A stretch of 64,000 nt of DNA. Source: CAIYZT01 sp947461435 (GTDB lineage: Bacteria > Pseudomonadota > Alphaproteobacteria > Rhodobacterales > Rhodobacteraceae). Below the pieces are notes generated by a model. It was not told the origin of the DNA. It saw only the letters and a list, made by a program, of their open reading frames with translations, and made no database searches. Of the stretch, positions 31,752 through 40,592 are shown piece after piece. The DNA lies in assembly GCA_965284435.1 (NCBI GenBank), contig OZ260083.1, positions 2,542,001-2,606,000 on the forward strand. The letters are read 5' to 3'. Within the stretch, counting starts at the first letter, position 1; each line of letters opens with the position of its first letter. The translations under genes were made by a program, and so were the position numbers.

Positions 31752-32528
31752 ATGACCCCCTCACCCCTTCTGTGCGCCGCGCAATTGTATTTTACCCGCC
31801 CGGAGCCGTTCCGTTTTGCCTGTGTTGTCGCCGATATGGACAAGGTGTTTGAAAACAGCAGTCCAGATCCCTTGCTTGTCTGGTGGGACCAGGATGATCT
31901 GGTGACGCTGGAATTGGGCCATTTGCGGATTTACCTAAGCTGCGGCGGGGGCGATGAGGCGGGTTCCGGCGCGTTTCTGACCCTTGGGCTGACGGTGGTC
32001 ACCCCCAACCTTGATCAAGCGCCCGGTATGGACGAGCCCCGGCTGATGGCCATCGCGCGGCTGCTGGTGCGGCGTTTGACCGATACGCTGGACCCCGACG
32101 ATGTGTCTTGGGCCCATCTGGCAGAACCCTTGAGCGCCGACAGAATGGAGGCCTTGGGCCACCAGATGTTCCGCGCCGCACAGCAGCGCGGAGCGGGCCG
32201 CAGAACCAGCACGCAGGTGCTGCGCCGCCCTGTGAGCGATAGCGATGCTCTGGCGTTTTTTGGGCGGATTCCGTTGATTGCGGCCAAGGGCGCATCCCCG
32301 GATCAGGCCCCCGCCCCCGCGCAGACGGGCCGATTCAGGCTGCAAAAATGGGTGCAATCGCATGCTTTTGGGGTTGTTGCGCTGCTGATGGGCCTGCCCC
32401 TTGGACTGGGGGCCATTCAGGCAGGATTTGACAGGCCGATCAGCCTGACCGCCTTGGTGGGTCAGGCCGATTCGGGGCCCGGCCCTGCGGCATTTGCCGT
32501 TGACCAAACGGGCGACGCCGGGTCCTGA
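31752..32528 (+). CDS. Uncharacterised protein with C-terminal transmembrane anchor
   Basis: 258 residues, not recognised. A soluble N-terminal domain (~1-150) contains 'VLDADMDK'-like strands (actual 'FACVVADMDKVFENSSPDPLLVWWDQDDLVTLELGHLRIYLS') and 'LMAIARLLVRRLTDTLDPDDVSWAHL'. A linker follows, then one hydrophobic segment 'AFGVVALLMGLPLGLGAIQAGF' (~210-231). It is orientated like, and shares the tail-anchored layout of, the gene before it. No catalytic motif is evident. Confidence 0.55.
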   Translation: MTPSPLLCAAQLYFTRPEPFRFACVVADMDKVFENSSPDPLLVWWDQDDLVTLELGHLRIYLSCGGGDEAGSGAFLTLGLTVVTPNLDQAPGMDEPRLMAIARLLVRRLTDTLDPDDVSWAHLAEPLSADRMEALGHQMFRAAQQRGAGRRTSTQVLRRPVSDSDALAFFGRIPLIAAKGASPDQAPAPAQTGRFRLQKWVQSHAFGVVALLMGLPLGLGAIQAGFDRPISLTALVGQADSGPGPAAFAVDQTGDAGS

Positions 32529-32537
32529 GGCGGGCGC

Positions 32538-33320
32538 TTAAAGGCGGGCTTCGTCCAATCCGGCAAGCGCATCTGCAGGAAGGCTGTCCAGAGGCACCAC
32601 ATAGGTGTGGATCGAAAACAGCACGGCTTGGGTCTGGGGCAGTCGGATAAAGCACTGACGTTCGGCGCGCAGGAATCCGCCGCCGCGCCGATCGATGCGG
32701 GGGTCATCCTCGCGCCGGGGTTGGTGCAGGGTCGGATCGCGGTAGACCAAAGAGTTCATGCGCCACAGCCCCATGCCCGGGCGGATCACATCGAACATGC
32801 GCTGCACGCGGGCTGCCAGATCGCCGTCATAGCTGTGCACGGGTTTATGAATACCGATCAGCGGGCGGCCGATCTTTTCGTGCAGGTGCCATGAGGCGGG
32901 AAAACACAAAACAGCGCCGGTCAGTCGGTGTTCGGCATGGGCTTTTTCCATCAGGCACAGATCTTGCTGCACCAGACGCCCAAGGGTTTTCAACGGCTCT
33001 GCCCGGTCCAGCGTGACCTGCACCCCATCGGGGCGCGCCGCGGTCTTTGGCCCGATGTCAAAGCCGGCCCTGCCCGCCAAGGCGGCAAGAACAAGGTCAT
33101 AAAGCTCCTCGGCGGCGGGGCGGCCTTCGGGCAGTTGGCGATAGACCAGATCCGCCTGATCGGCGATCAGACGGTCGCGTTCGGCCATCTGGGGCCCATA
33201 TGCCTCGTCCTGAAGAAGCCAGTCTTCGCCCGCCAAGGGCATGACGCCCGGCAGACGGGACAGGCGGGGATCCATCCAAGGATGGTGCGGCAGGCGGGAT
33301 TGAACGATCGGCTGGGACAT
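32538..33320 (-). CDS. DUF3445 protein (haem-dependent oxidative N-demethylase family)
   Basis: 260 residues. The family core is visible as 'LGRLVQQDLCLMEKAHAEHRLTGAVLCFPASWHLHEKIGRPLIGIHKPV', followed by 'RMNSLVYRDPTLHQP' and 'RLPQTQAVLFSIHTYVVPL'. DUF3445 members include the alpha subunit of haem-dependent oxidative N-demethylase, which acts on dimethylamine-type substrates. No companion subunits lie nearby, so the substrate is undefined. It stands alone on the minus strand between an unknown membrane protein and an esterase. Confidence 0.8.
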   Translation of the reverse strand: MSQPIVQSRLPHHPWMDPRLSRLPGVMPLAGEDWLLQDEAYGPQMAERDRLIADQADLVYRQLPEGRPAAEELYDLVLAALAGRAGFDIGPKTAARPDGVQVTLDRAEPLKTLGRLVQQDLCLMEKAHAEHRLTGAVLCFPASWHLHEKIGRPLIGIHKPVHSYDGDLAARVQRMFDVIRPGMGLWRMNSLVYRDPTLHQPRREDDPRIDRRGGGFLRAERQCFIRLPQTQAVLFSIHTYVVPLDSLPADALAGLDEARL

Positions 33321-33364
33321 CGGGGCAGCCTAGCGGGGCGGCGGGGCAAGGAAAAGGGGAAGGA

Positions 33365-34255
33365 TCAGAAAACCGCCAGCAGAAAATCGCGCAGCGCGGT
33401 CATGGTTGGGGCGGCATCAAAGGCATCACCGCCATGGCCCGCGCCGGGCAGAATGGCCAGATCAACCTGTGCCGATGGGTCGACCTGCGCCCAAGCGGCG
33501 GCAAGCCGTTCCGATTGGCCTTGGGCGATCATGGTGTCTGCATCGCCGTGCCGAATGAAGAGGGGCGGCAAAGCGCGGGGCGCCATGGCCGCCAGCCGCC
33601 CGATGGGACCGGCGGATGTTGCCCTTTGGGGATCATCGCCCACCGCAAAGCCCAAAAGCTGCGATTCGGCGCTGTCGGCCGCGTTGGTGGCGCCCATGGC
33701 TGCGGTGCGGCCCAAGGCCTGCATGTCGGCATCCATGGTCGAAAAATCCATTGGGCCAAAAAAATCCACCACGGCGCGGGGCGGCGTGCCCGCCTCGATC
33801 AGGGACAGAGCGGTGGAGACCGACAGAAATCCGCCCGCAGACTGCCCCCAGGTGGCAAAGCGGGCCGCATCAAGCCCCCAGGTCGCGGCATTCGCCATCA
33901 CGAATTGCACGGCGGCAAGGCAATCTTGCCCCTGCGCGGGCCACAGATCTGTCGAGGAATAGCGATAGTTCGGACGCACAACGGCAATACCGGCCTTCAA
34001 GAGGGTTTCCGACACAGGCGACATCGTCTTGGACCCGATCTTGAAGGCGCCGCCGTGATATTCGATCACGAAGGGAAAGGGACCCTCGCCTTGGGGCAGG
34101 TAGATATCCAAGATCTGACGCGGACCGGCGCCATAAGCCAGATCGGCCACATCAGGAGAGCGGACCGTCGCCAGACGGTACCCGCGATATCCGCCAACGC
34201 CCAGAACCGTGAGCGCGAGGGCGCCCAAAAGACCGCGCCGAAGTTTGTTTGCCAT
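33365..34255 (-). CDS. Alpha/beta hydrolase (esterase/lipase type)
   Basis: 296 residues with an N-terminal signal or anchor (~5-22, 'LRRGLLGALALTVLGVGGY'). Catalytic pieces: oxyanion 'EYHGGAF', nucleophile Ser in 'TWGQSAGGFLSV', Asp in 'IRHGDADTMI' and His in 'PGAGHGGDAF'. It resembles the BD-FAE/carboxylesterase group, and the periplasm is the likely site. It is divergent from dddP, sharing a 200-bp control region with a small dyad over its -10-like sequence. Confidence 0.85.
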   Translation of the reverse strand: MANKLRRGLLGALALTVLGVGGYRGYRLATVRSPDVADLAYGAGPRQILDIYLPQGEGPFPFVIEYHGGAFKIGSKTMSPVSETLLKAGIAVVRPNYRYSSTDLWPAQGQDCLAAVQFVMANAATWGLDAARFATWGQSAGGFLSVSTALSLIEAGTPPRAVVDFFGPMDFSTMDADMQALGRTAAMGATNAADSAESQLLGFAVGDDPQRATSAGPIGRLAAMAPRALPPLFIRHGDADTMIAQGQSERLAAAWAQVDPSAQVDLAILPGAGHGGDAFDAAPTMTALRDFLLAVF

Positions 34256-34290
34256 GTCATCATTCCCTAAGTTTGCTGACCCTTATATAC

Positions 34291-34304
34291 GTTCGATACC
34301 GAAC
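34291..34304. promoter_or_regulatory. GTTCG-N4-CGAAC dyad between esterase and dddP
   Basis: GTTCGATACCGAAC lies next to a TATATA -10-like sequence (34285-34290) facing the esterase gene and 154 nt before dddP. A regulator site is possible; none is recognised. Confidence 0.3.
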
Positions 34305-34457
34305 CTTCCGTCGCAGTATTTTGCAGAATGTTTGGCCGCAAGAGACCCCAAGGGTCCGCGCGCATGGGGGGATTGCGACATGGGACGGGTCGCAGGCAGA
34401 GAAGCCTTTGAAAGCACACAAGGCACAGTGGCGGCATCTTCAAATTCAAGGTGATCC

Positions 34458-35801
34458 ATGTCGCAATCCTATGCCCAGACCCGCCGCAAGATTGACCCGA
34501 CGCGGGGCGAAACGCTGGGCGATGGCACGCCCAACGACAATGACCGTGTCGAGATCGGGCCGACGCAACTGGCCTTTGGCGAATGGGCGCAGGCGGGGCT
34601 GGTTTTGCCCGATCTGGCCAAGATGCGGGATGAGCGGTGGCGGAAACTGACGCAGGCGCTTGTCGACCGCGACTATGGTGCACTGCTGATGTTCGATCCG
34701 CTGAACATCCGCTATGCCACCGATACGACCAATATGCAGCTTTGGAACACGCACAACCCGTTCCGCGCCTGCCTTTTGTGCGCCGACGGCCATATGGTGA
34801 TGTGGGAATACAAGAATTCGCCTTTTCTGGTGACCTTCAACCCCTTGGTCAAGGAACTGCGGTCGGGGGCGACGTTCTTTTACAACTCCACCGGCGACCG
34901 CGGCGCGCAGGCGGCCGCGGCGTTTGCGGCGCAGGTGGACGAGATTGTTCGGGCCCATGCGGGAACCAACCGGCGGTTGGCGGTGGACAAGATCATGGTG
35001 CACGGGCTGCGCGCGCTGGAGACGATCGGATTTGAGGTGATGGAGGGCGAGGAGGTGACCGAGCGCACCCGCGCGATCAAGACCGCCGACGAGATCCTTG
35101 CGATGCGCTGCGGCCATCATGCCTGCGAATCCGCCATCGCCGAGATGGAGGCCTTTACCCGGCAGAACGTGCCGGGCGGAGGGATCAGCGAGGATGCGAT
35201 CTGGGCCGAATTGCACCGCGGCAACATCGCCCGCGGCGGAGAGTGGATTGAAACGCGTCTTTTGGCCTCGGGGCCCAGAACAAATCCGTGGTTTCAGGAA
35301 TGTGGCCCGCGGATCGTGCAGAACAACGAAATCGTCGCCTTTGACACCGATATGATCGGTGCCTATGGGTTTTGCATAGATATTTCAAGAACATGGTGGG
35401 TGGGCGATGGCAAGCCGAGCCCTGCCATGATCTCGGCTTTCGGGCATGCGATGGACCATATCGCCGACCATCAGGCGCGGTTGAAGCCGGGGGTTTCCAT
35501 CAAGGAATTGGTGTTTGGCGGCCATAAGCTGGACGATCAATATTGGGCGCAGAAATATTCGTGCAAGATGCACGGCGTGGGCCTGTGTGATGAATGGCCC
35601 TATGTGAACTATTCGGATGGCTGGATGGACGGGGCGTTTGACGCGGTGTTGGAACCGGGGATGGTTTTGTGCACCGAAGCGCTTGTCTCGCCCGAGGGCG
35701 GCGACTTTTCGATCAAGTTGGAAGATCAGGTTGTGATCACCGAAACGGGATGCGAGAATTTGACGCGATATCCCTTTGATGAAAGGCTTCTTGGCCAATG
35801 A
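34458..35801 (+). CDS. dddP: DMSP lyase DddP (M24-fold, cleaves DMSP to DMS and acrylate)
   Basis: 447 residues. The N-terminus 'RRKIDPTRGETLGDGTPNDNDRVEIGPTQLAFGEWA' and 'MFDPLNIRYATDTTNMQLWNTHNPFRA' are DddP-specific. In the pita-bread domain the metal ligands are Asp296, Asp298 ('VAFDTDMIG'), Asp308 ('CIDISRTW'), His372 ('KMHGVGLCDEWP'), Glu407 ('TEALVSPEGG') and Glu422 ('KLEDQVVIT'). This is the set known from Ruegeria DddP shifted by one. The full set argues for DMSP lyase rather than a generic aminopeptidase. No acuI or dmd genes are visible nearby. It overlaps the next gene by 4 nt. Confidence 0.95.
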   Translation: MSQSYAQTRRKIDPTRGETLGDGTPNDNDRVEIGPTQLAFGEWAQAGLVLPDLAKMRDERWRKLTQALVDRDYGALLMFDPLNIRYATDTTNMQLWNTHNPFRACLLCADGHMVMWEYKNSPFLVTFNPLVKELRSGATFFYNSTGDRGAQAAAAFAAQVDEIVRAHAGTNRRLAVDKIMVHGLRALETIGFEVMEGEEVTERTRAIKTADEILAMRCGHHACESAIAEMEAFTRQNVPGGGISEDAIWAELHRGNIARGGEWIETRLLASGPRTNPWFQECGPRIVQNNEIVAFDTDMIGAYGFCIDISRTWWVGDGKPSPAMISAFGHAMDHIADHQARLKPGVSIKELVFGGHKLDDQYWAQKYSCKMHGVGLCDEWPYVNYSDGWMDGAFDAVLEPGMVLCTEALVSPEGGDFSIKLEDQVVITETGCENLTRYPFDERLLGQ

Positions 35802-36181
35802 TACCCTTTGGTTTTCTTCGTACGAGTGTACTTTTGGGCAGTGCGCTGGTGATCAGCGGATGCATCGGACAGAAGGTTCCCGCGTCGAACCCGCCTGCCC
35901 CGCCGCCGCAAATTGCGATCGCGCCCGCCGCAACCGACATCAGCGCAGCCCCTTTGCCCGCATCGGGCGCGGGCGGCATTGTGACGGGCAACGTCATTCC
36001 GGATGGCCCCAGCCCGGACGGGGCGGCAATCCCCGTGGTGGGGATGGCGAACCCGGCCTCGGTGTTCTGCGAACAGCAGGGCGGCACCTTGGAGATGCTG
36101 GACCAAACCGGCATGTGCAAATTGCCCGATGGCCGCATGATCGAGGAATGGGCCTATTTCCGGGCGCAAAACCCCGGCTAA
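35798..36181 (+). CDS. DUF333 lipoprotein coupled to dddP
   Basis: 127 residues. Lipobox 'VISGC' gives a lipidated Cys at about residue 22; a Pro/Ala-rich linker follows, then a DUF333 domain 'NPASVFCEQQGGTLEMLDQTGMCKLPDGRMIEEWAYFR'. The two Cys may form a disulfide in the periplasm. Start ATG overlaps the dddP stop (ATGA), so it is co-translated. It ends convergently with the EEP gene. A connection to DMSP metabolism is not shown by the sequence. Confidence 0.8.
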   Translation: MIPFGFLRTSVLLGSALVISGCIGQKVPASNPPAPPPQIAIAPAATDISAAPLPASGAGGIVTGNVIPDGPSPDGAAIPVVGMANPASVFCEQQGGTLEMLDQTGMCKLPDGRMIEEWAYFRAQNPG

Positions 36182-37122
36182 GGCGGCGCTATCAGGCTGA
36201 TGGTGGCCAAAAGGCCCAGATGATCGGACCCTAGCAGTGGGCGCGGTTCCACCGTACCGCCGCCGGGGGCGATGATCTGGTCGATGGGCAGGCTGACCCA
36301 AGGCAGGATCTGATAGGTCCCGGTCAGGGGGCGTGCTGACTGGCCGCGCGCGGCCTGCCGCACCTGTTCGGTGGCCCGCGACCATGTCACCGCGTTGAAA
36401 TCCCCCGCCACCACCAAAGGCCCATCAAGCCCGGCCATTTGCGGCAGGATCTGGCGAAGATGGTCGGCCTGACCATAGGGCCAGGGCCAAGTCAGATGCA
36501 CAGAGATCACCCAAAAAGACCCATGCGGCCCCACCAGCGGCAGCGCCACCATGCCTTTTGCGCAAAATCCCGGCCCGCCAAGACCATAGCGTGTGGCGAT
36601 CGCCACGCCGCCGGACTTGCCAAAGCGGCAGTATTTTTGCTGCGGCAAGATATCAGAAAGGGCGGCCAAAAGGGCAAGATTGGCGGGCGACACCTCTTGC
36701 AAGGTCACGATATCGGGCTTGGCCGCGCGCATGTCGGCCTCAACCTTTGTCAGGTCCGGGTTGGTCATCAACAGGTTCTTTTGGTACATCCGGATCGTTC
36801 CGGGGGCACCGTCGGCCAGATAGGCCAGCGCCAGAGGAAGACTTGCCGCACAGCCAATGACGGCGCCGATGGCGAACAATCGCCAATGCCGCGCCGCACC
36901 AAGGGCTGAAGACAGGGCCCAAAGCAGGCCCAAAAGCGGCATCCGGAAGGCCGCGATACTGTCGCCGATGGGATGAACGGCGGCAGCGTAGCTGGCCAAG
37001 ACCGCACAGAGTGTCAGCCCCCAAACTGCGATCAGGGCGCGGATCATCGGCGCTGCGCGGGGTCTGACGCCTTTTGGGGGGCGCATCTCAGGGATCCTTT
37101 CCCGTTTGCCGTGTCTTGTCAT
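36178..37122 (-). CDS. Endonuclease/exonuclease/phosphatase (EEP) family membrane protein
   Basis: 314 residues, with two or three N-terminal membrane helices (~26-105) then an EEP catalytic domain: 'YQKNLLMTNPDLTKVEADMRAAKPDIVTLQEVSP' (metal Asn and Glu), 'ISVHLTWPWPYGQ', 'VVAGDFNAVTWS' and the terminal 'LLGSDHLGLLATI' (Asp-His). The domain probably faces the periplasm. The substrate could be nucleic acid, phosphoinositide-like or lipid phosphate. The start may be a later Met (residue 13 or 26). Confidence 0.83.
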   Translation of the reverse strand: MTRHGKRERIPEMRPPKGVRPRAAPMIRALIAVWGLTLCAVLASYAAAVHPIGDSIAAFRMPLLGLLWALSSALGAARHWRLFAIGAVIGCAASLPLALAYLADGAPGTIRMYQKNLLMTNPDLTKVEADMRAAKPDIVTLQEVSPANLALLAALSDILPQQKYCRFGKSGGVAIATRYGLGGPGFCAKGMVALPLVGPHGSFWVISVHLTWPWPYGQADHLRQILPQMAGLDGPLVVAGDFNAVTWSRATEQVRQAARGQSARPLTGTYQILPWVSLPIDQIIAPGGGTVEPRPLLGSDHLGLLATISLIAPP

Positions 37123-37179
37123 GCCGCCTGCCCCAGTCTAAGGCAAACCCGCCTGCCCCGTCCATGAAAGGCTTTTCAA

Positions 37180-38484
37180 ATGATCCCGCGTTATTCCCGC
37201 CCGCAGATGGTGGCCCTTTGGTCGCCCGAAACCAAGTTCCGGATCTGGTTCGAAATCGAGGCCCATGCCTGTGATGCGCAGGCGGCCCTTGGTGTGATTC
37301 CGGCCGATCATGCCGCGGCGGTCTGGAAGGCCAAGGATGTAAACTTTGATGTGGCGCGGATCGACGAGATCGAGGCCGTCACAAAGCATGATGTGATCGC
37401 TTTTCTGACCCATCTGGCGGAGATCATCGGGCCGGACATGGCGCGGTTTGTGCATCAGGGCATGACGAGCAGCGATGTTCTGGATACCACATTGAATGTG
37501 CAACTGGTGCGGGCCAGCGATCTGTTGCTGGCGGGGATGGACCGGGTTCTGGCCGCGCTGAAAACCCGCGCGATGGAACACAAGCACACCCTGCGCATTG
37601 GCCGCAGCCACGGCATTCACGCCGAACCGACGACGATGGGGCTGACCTTTGCCCGCTTTTACGCCGAAATGGCGCGGGGCCGGGCCCGTCTGGTGACAGC
37701 GCGGAGCGAAATTGCAACCGGGGCGATTTCCGGGGCCGTGGGCACCTTTGCCAATATCGACCCCCGTGTTGAAGAGCATGTGTGCAAAATGATGGGCCTG
37801 TCGCCGGAGCCGATCAGCACCCAAGTGATCCCGCGGGACCGCCATGCGATGTATTTTGCCACCTTGGGCGTGATCGCGTCGAGCATGGAGAACATCGCGA
37901 CGGAGATTCGCCACATGCAGCGCACCGAAGTTCTGGAGGCCGAAGAATTCTTCAGCCCCGGCCAAAAGGGCAGCAGCGCCATGCCGCACAAGCGCAACCC
38001 GGTCTTGACCGAAAACCTGACCGGTCTTGCACGGCTTGTCCGCATGTCAGTTGTGCCGGCGATGGAAAACGTGACCTTGTGGCATGAACGCGACATCAGC
38101 CATTCCAGCGTGGAGCGCGCGATTGGTCCGGACACGACGATCACCTTGGATTTCGCGCTGCATCGTTTGGCCGGCCTGATCGAAAAGCTGGTGATCTATC
38201 CGGAAAACATGCTGCGCAACATGAACCAGTTCAAAGGCCTTGTAATGAGCCAGCGCGTGCTTTTGGCGCTGACACAGGCCGGCGTCAGCCGCGAAGACAG
38301 CTATCGGTTGGTCCAGCGCAATGCGATGAAGGTTTGGGAGAAGGGCGCGGATTTCAAGACCGAGCTTTTGGCCGACCCCGAGGTGACCGCCGCCCTGTCG
38401 GCCGAGCAGATCGAGGAAAAGTTCGATATGGCCTATCACATAAAGCACGTGGATACGATTTTCGCGCGGGTGTTTGGCGCGTAA
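37180..38484 (+). CDS. purB: Adenylosuccinate lyase
   Basis: 434 residues of the fumarase/aspartase superfamily; it releases fumarate from SAICAR and adenylosuccinate in purine synthesis. It shows 'MIPRYSRPQMVALWSPETKF' at the start, 'THDVIAF'-type 'TKHDVIAFLTHLAE', 'GMTSSDVLDTTLNVQL', 'GRSHGIHAEPTT' and the signature 'PGQKGSSAMPHKRNPVLTENLTGLARLVR'. Complete and canonical. Confidence 0.97.
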   Translation: MIPRYSRPQMVALWSPETKFRIWFEIEAHACDAQAALGVIPADHAAAVWKAKDVNFDVARIDEIEAVTKHDVIAFLTHLAEIIGPDMARFVHQGMTSSDVLDTTLNVQLVRASDLLLAGMDRVLAALKTRAMEHKHTLRIGRSHGIHAEPTTMGLTFARFYAEMARGRARLVTARSEIATGAISGAVGTFANIDPRVEEHVCKMMGLSPEPISTQVIPRDRHAMYFATLGVIASSMENIATEIRHMQRTEVLEAEEFFSPGQKGSSAMPHKRNPVLTENLTGLARLVRMSVVPAMENVTLWHERDISHSSVERAIGPDTTITLDFALHRLAGLIEKLVIYPENMLRNMNQFKGLVMSQRVLLALTQAGVSREDSYRLVQRNAMKVWEKGADFKTELLADPEVTAALSAEQIEEKFDMAYHIKHVDTIFARVFGA

Positions 38485-38545
38485 GGGCGACCTTAACCCA
38501 AGGTCCTTCAGGGTGGCGAAACAGATTCGTTTACCCGAGGATTTC

Positions 38546-39622
38546 ATGGCGTCTCATCCCCTTACCCGCATCGAAACCGGTCTGCGCGTGGTAACGGACC
38601 CGGCCCCGCCCCCGGCAGAGCCGCGCCAACTGACCCAGCGGCAAAAGGCGGCCGTGATTGTGCGCTTGCTGCTGGCCGAGGGTCAGCCGATCAATCTTGG
38701 CACCCTGCCCGACCACATGCAGGCCGCGTTGGCCGAACAGATGAGCCAAATGCGGCTGATCGACCGCTCGACCGTTGATGCCGTGGTCACCAGCTTTCTG
38801 GAGGAATTGGAACAGGTCGGGTTGACCTTTCCGGGCGGCATTGAGGGGGCCTTGCATATCATGGATGGCCAGATCAGCCAGACGGCCGCCTCGCGGCTGC
38901 GCCGATTGGCGGGCGCCTCGTCCAAGATCGACCCGTGGGACCGGATCAATGCGCTGCCCACCGACCGGTTATTGACGGTGCTGGAAGAGGAAAGTGTCGA
39001 GGTTGCGGCGGTAATGCTGTCAAAACTGCCGGTGGCCAAGGCGGCGGATCTGCTGGGCAAGCTGCCGGGCGAGCGGGCCCGTCGCGTGGCCTATGCCGTG
39101 TCGATGACCGGAAACGTGGACCCCGAAACGGTGCGGCGCATTGGGCAAAGCCTTGCCAATCAGCTGGATTCGCAGCCCCCCAAGGCCTTTGACGCCGATC
39201 CGGTGGAGCGGGTGGGGGCCATCTTGAACGTGTCGGGGGCCAGCACCCGCGAAGATGTTCTGAAGGGTCTGGAAGAAACCGACCGCCGCTTTGCCGATCA
39301 GGTGCGAAAGGCGATCTTTACCTTTGTGCATGTGCCCCTTCGTCTGGGTGCGCGCGATGTGCCCAAGGTGGTGCGCATCATGGATCAGGCCGTTCTGGTC
39401 ACCGCTTTGGCCGCCGCGCAAGCCAGCCCCGAACTGGCCCCTGCTGTGGACCATTTCCTGTCCAATATGTCCCAGCGCATGGCACAGGGCCTGCGCGAAG
39501 AGATCGGCCTGCGCGGCAAGCCGCGCGACAAAGAGGCTGAAGAGGCCATGAGCCGCGTCGTCAACGCCATTCGCGAGTTGGAGGCGGCCGGAGAATTGGT
39601 TTTGGTCAAAGACGACGACTAG
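38546..39622 (+). CDS. fliG: FliG-like flagellar motor switch protein
   Basis: 358 residues. N-domain 'LTQRQKAAVIVRLLLAEG', middle domain 'DRLLTVLEEESVEVAAVMLSKLPVAKAADLLGKLPGERARRVAYAVS', C-domain 'VLKGLEETDRRFADQVRKAIFTFVHVPLRL..RDVPKVVRIMDQAVLVTALAAAQ.SPELAPAVDHFLSNMSQRMAQGLREEI'. The usual EHPQ of the middle domain is EESVE, so it is divergent, but the three-domain layout is clear. FliG forms the rotor ring and torque interface. No other flagellar gene lies in the window. Start MASHPLTRIE is chosen from CGAGG upstream. Confidence 0.85.
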   Translation: MASHPLTRIETGLRVVTDPAPPPAEPRQLTQRQKAAVIVRLLLAEGQPINLGTLPDHMQAALAEQMSQMRLIDRSTVDAVVTSFLEELEQVGLTFPGGIEGALHIMDGQISQTAASRLRRLAGASSKIDPWDRINALPTDRLLTVLEEESVEVAAVMLSKLPVAKAADLLGKLPGERARRVAYAVSMTGNVDPETVRRIGQSLANQLDSQPPKAFDADPVERVGAILNVSGASTREDVLKGLEETDRRFADQVRKAIFTFVHVPLRLGARDVPKVVRIMDQAVLVTALAAAQASPELAPAVDHFLSNMSQRMAQGLREEIGLRGKPRDKEAEEAMSRVVNAIRELEAAGELVLVKDDD

Positions 39623-39704
39623 GCCGATTGCGGCTTTTCCTTTGCCAAGACGCCCCTTAGGGTCCGCGGGCCGCAAGACCGTGCGCACCTTTGGGAATTG
39701 ATGG

Positions 39705-40583
39705 ATGGCCTTTTCGCGCGAACAAGACAATCGCAAGGGTATTTTGCTTTTGCTGGTGGCCGTTGCCACCTTTTCGTCGATGGATGCCATCGCCAAGGCC
39801 TTGGTGGACACCTATCCCGCGCCACAAGTGGTTTGGGTGCGTTTTGTGGGGCAGCTTTTGGCAGTGACGCTGATCTTGCGCGGGCGGCTGATTCAGGAAA
39901 TTCGCACAGCCTATCCGGTGACCCATTTCTTTCGTTCAGCCACGCAGTTCGGGGCGACGACGTTCTTCTTTTTGTCGCTTGGCTATATCGGGCTGACAGA
40001 GGCCACAGCGATTGCCGATATCAACCCGATGCTGATCACTTTGGGGGCGGCGCTGTTTTTGGGGGAAAAGCTGACGGCGGCGCGGATTATCGGGGTGATC
40101 GTATCGGCCATCGGCGCGCTGATTGTCATCCGTCCCGGGGCGGGAATTTTCACGCCGGGGGCAATCTTTCCGCTGCTTTGCGCGCTGTCCTATGCTGCGA
40201 GCGCCTTGTTGACGCGGTTTGTCGGACCCAAGGAAAGCCCCTGGGCATCGATGTTTTATGCCGCCTTGTTCGGAACGATTGTTGCCGGGGCCACGCTGCC
40301 GTTCCTGTGGGTTCCCATTGCCCTGTCTGATCTGCCGCTGTTCTTTTGCGTTGGCTGTCTGGGCACTGCGGCGCAACTGGCGTTGATCCGGGCCTATTCC
40401 GTGGCCGAAGCCGCCGCGATCGCCCCCTATTCCTATACCGGCATCTTTTTCGCCTCGACCTATAGCCTGATCTTTTTTGGTGTCTTTCCCGATTGGATCA
40501 CGGTGGTGGGGATCCTTGTGATCGTGGGATCAGGGCTTTATGTCTGGTCGCAGGAAAAGCCAGCACGCGCGCCGTCACCATAA
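39705..40583 (+). CDS. DMT-superfamily (EamA) transporter
   Basis: 292 residues with ten hydrophobic segments in two EamA repeats: 'ILLLLVAVATFSSMDAIAKALVDTYPAPQVVWVRFVGQLLAV', 'IGLTEATAIADINPMLITLGAALFLGE' and the second-half 'AEAAAIAPYSYTGIFFASTYSLIFFGVFPDWITVVGILVIVGSGLYV'. Probable export of an amino acid or other metabolite; substrate unknown. The next gene begins 9 nt after its stop, so the two are probably co-transcribed. It is not closely similar to the other EamA protein of the window. Confidence 0.9.
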   Translation: MAFSREQDNRKGILLLLVAVATFSSMDAIAKALVDTYPAPQVVWVRFVGQLLAVTLILRGRLIQEIRTAYPVTHFFRSATQFGATTFFFLSLGYIGLTEATAIADINPMLITLGAALFLGEKLTAARIIGVIVSAIGALIVIRPGAGIFTPGAIFPLLCALSYAASALLTRFVGPKESPWASMFYAALFGTIVAGATLPFLWVPIALSDLPLFFCVGCLGTAAQLALIRAYSVAEAAAIAPYSYTGIFFASTYSLIFFGVFPDWITVVGILVIVGSGLYVWSQEKPARAPSP

Positions 40584-40592
40584 GGTTTCCCC

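Noticed and set aside
34458..35801. Generic M24 aminopeptidase or creatinase
   Set aside because: The DddP-specific N-terminal blocks and the exact D-D-D-H-E-E set identify DMSP lyase.
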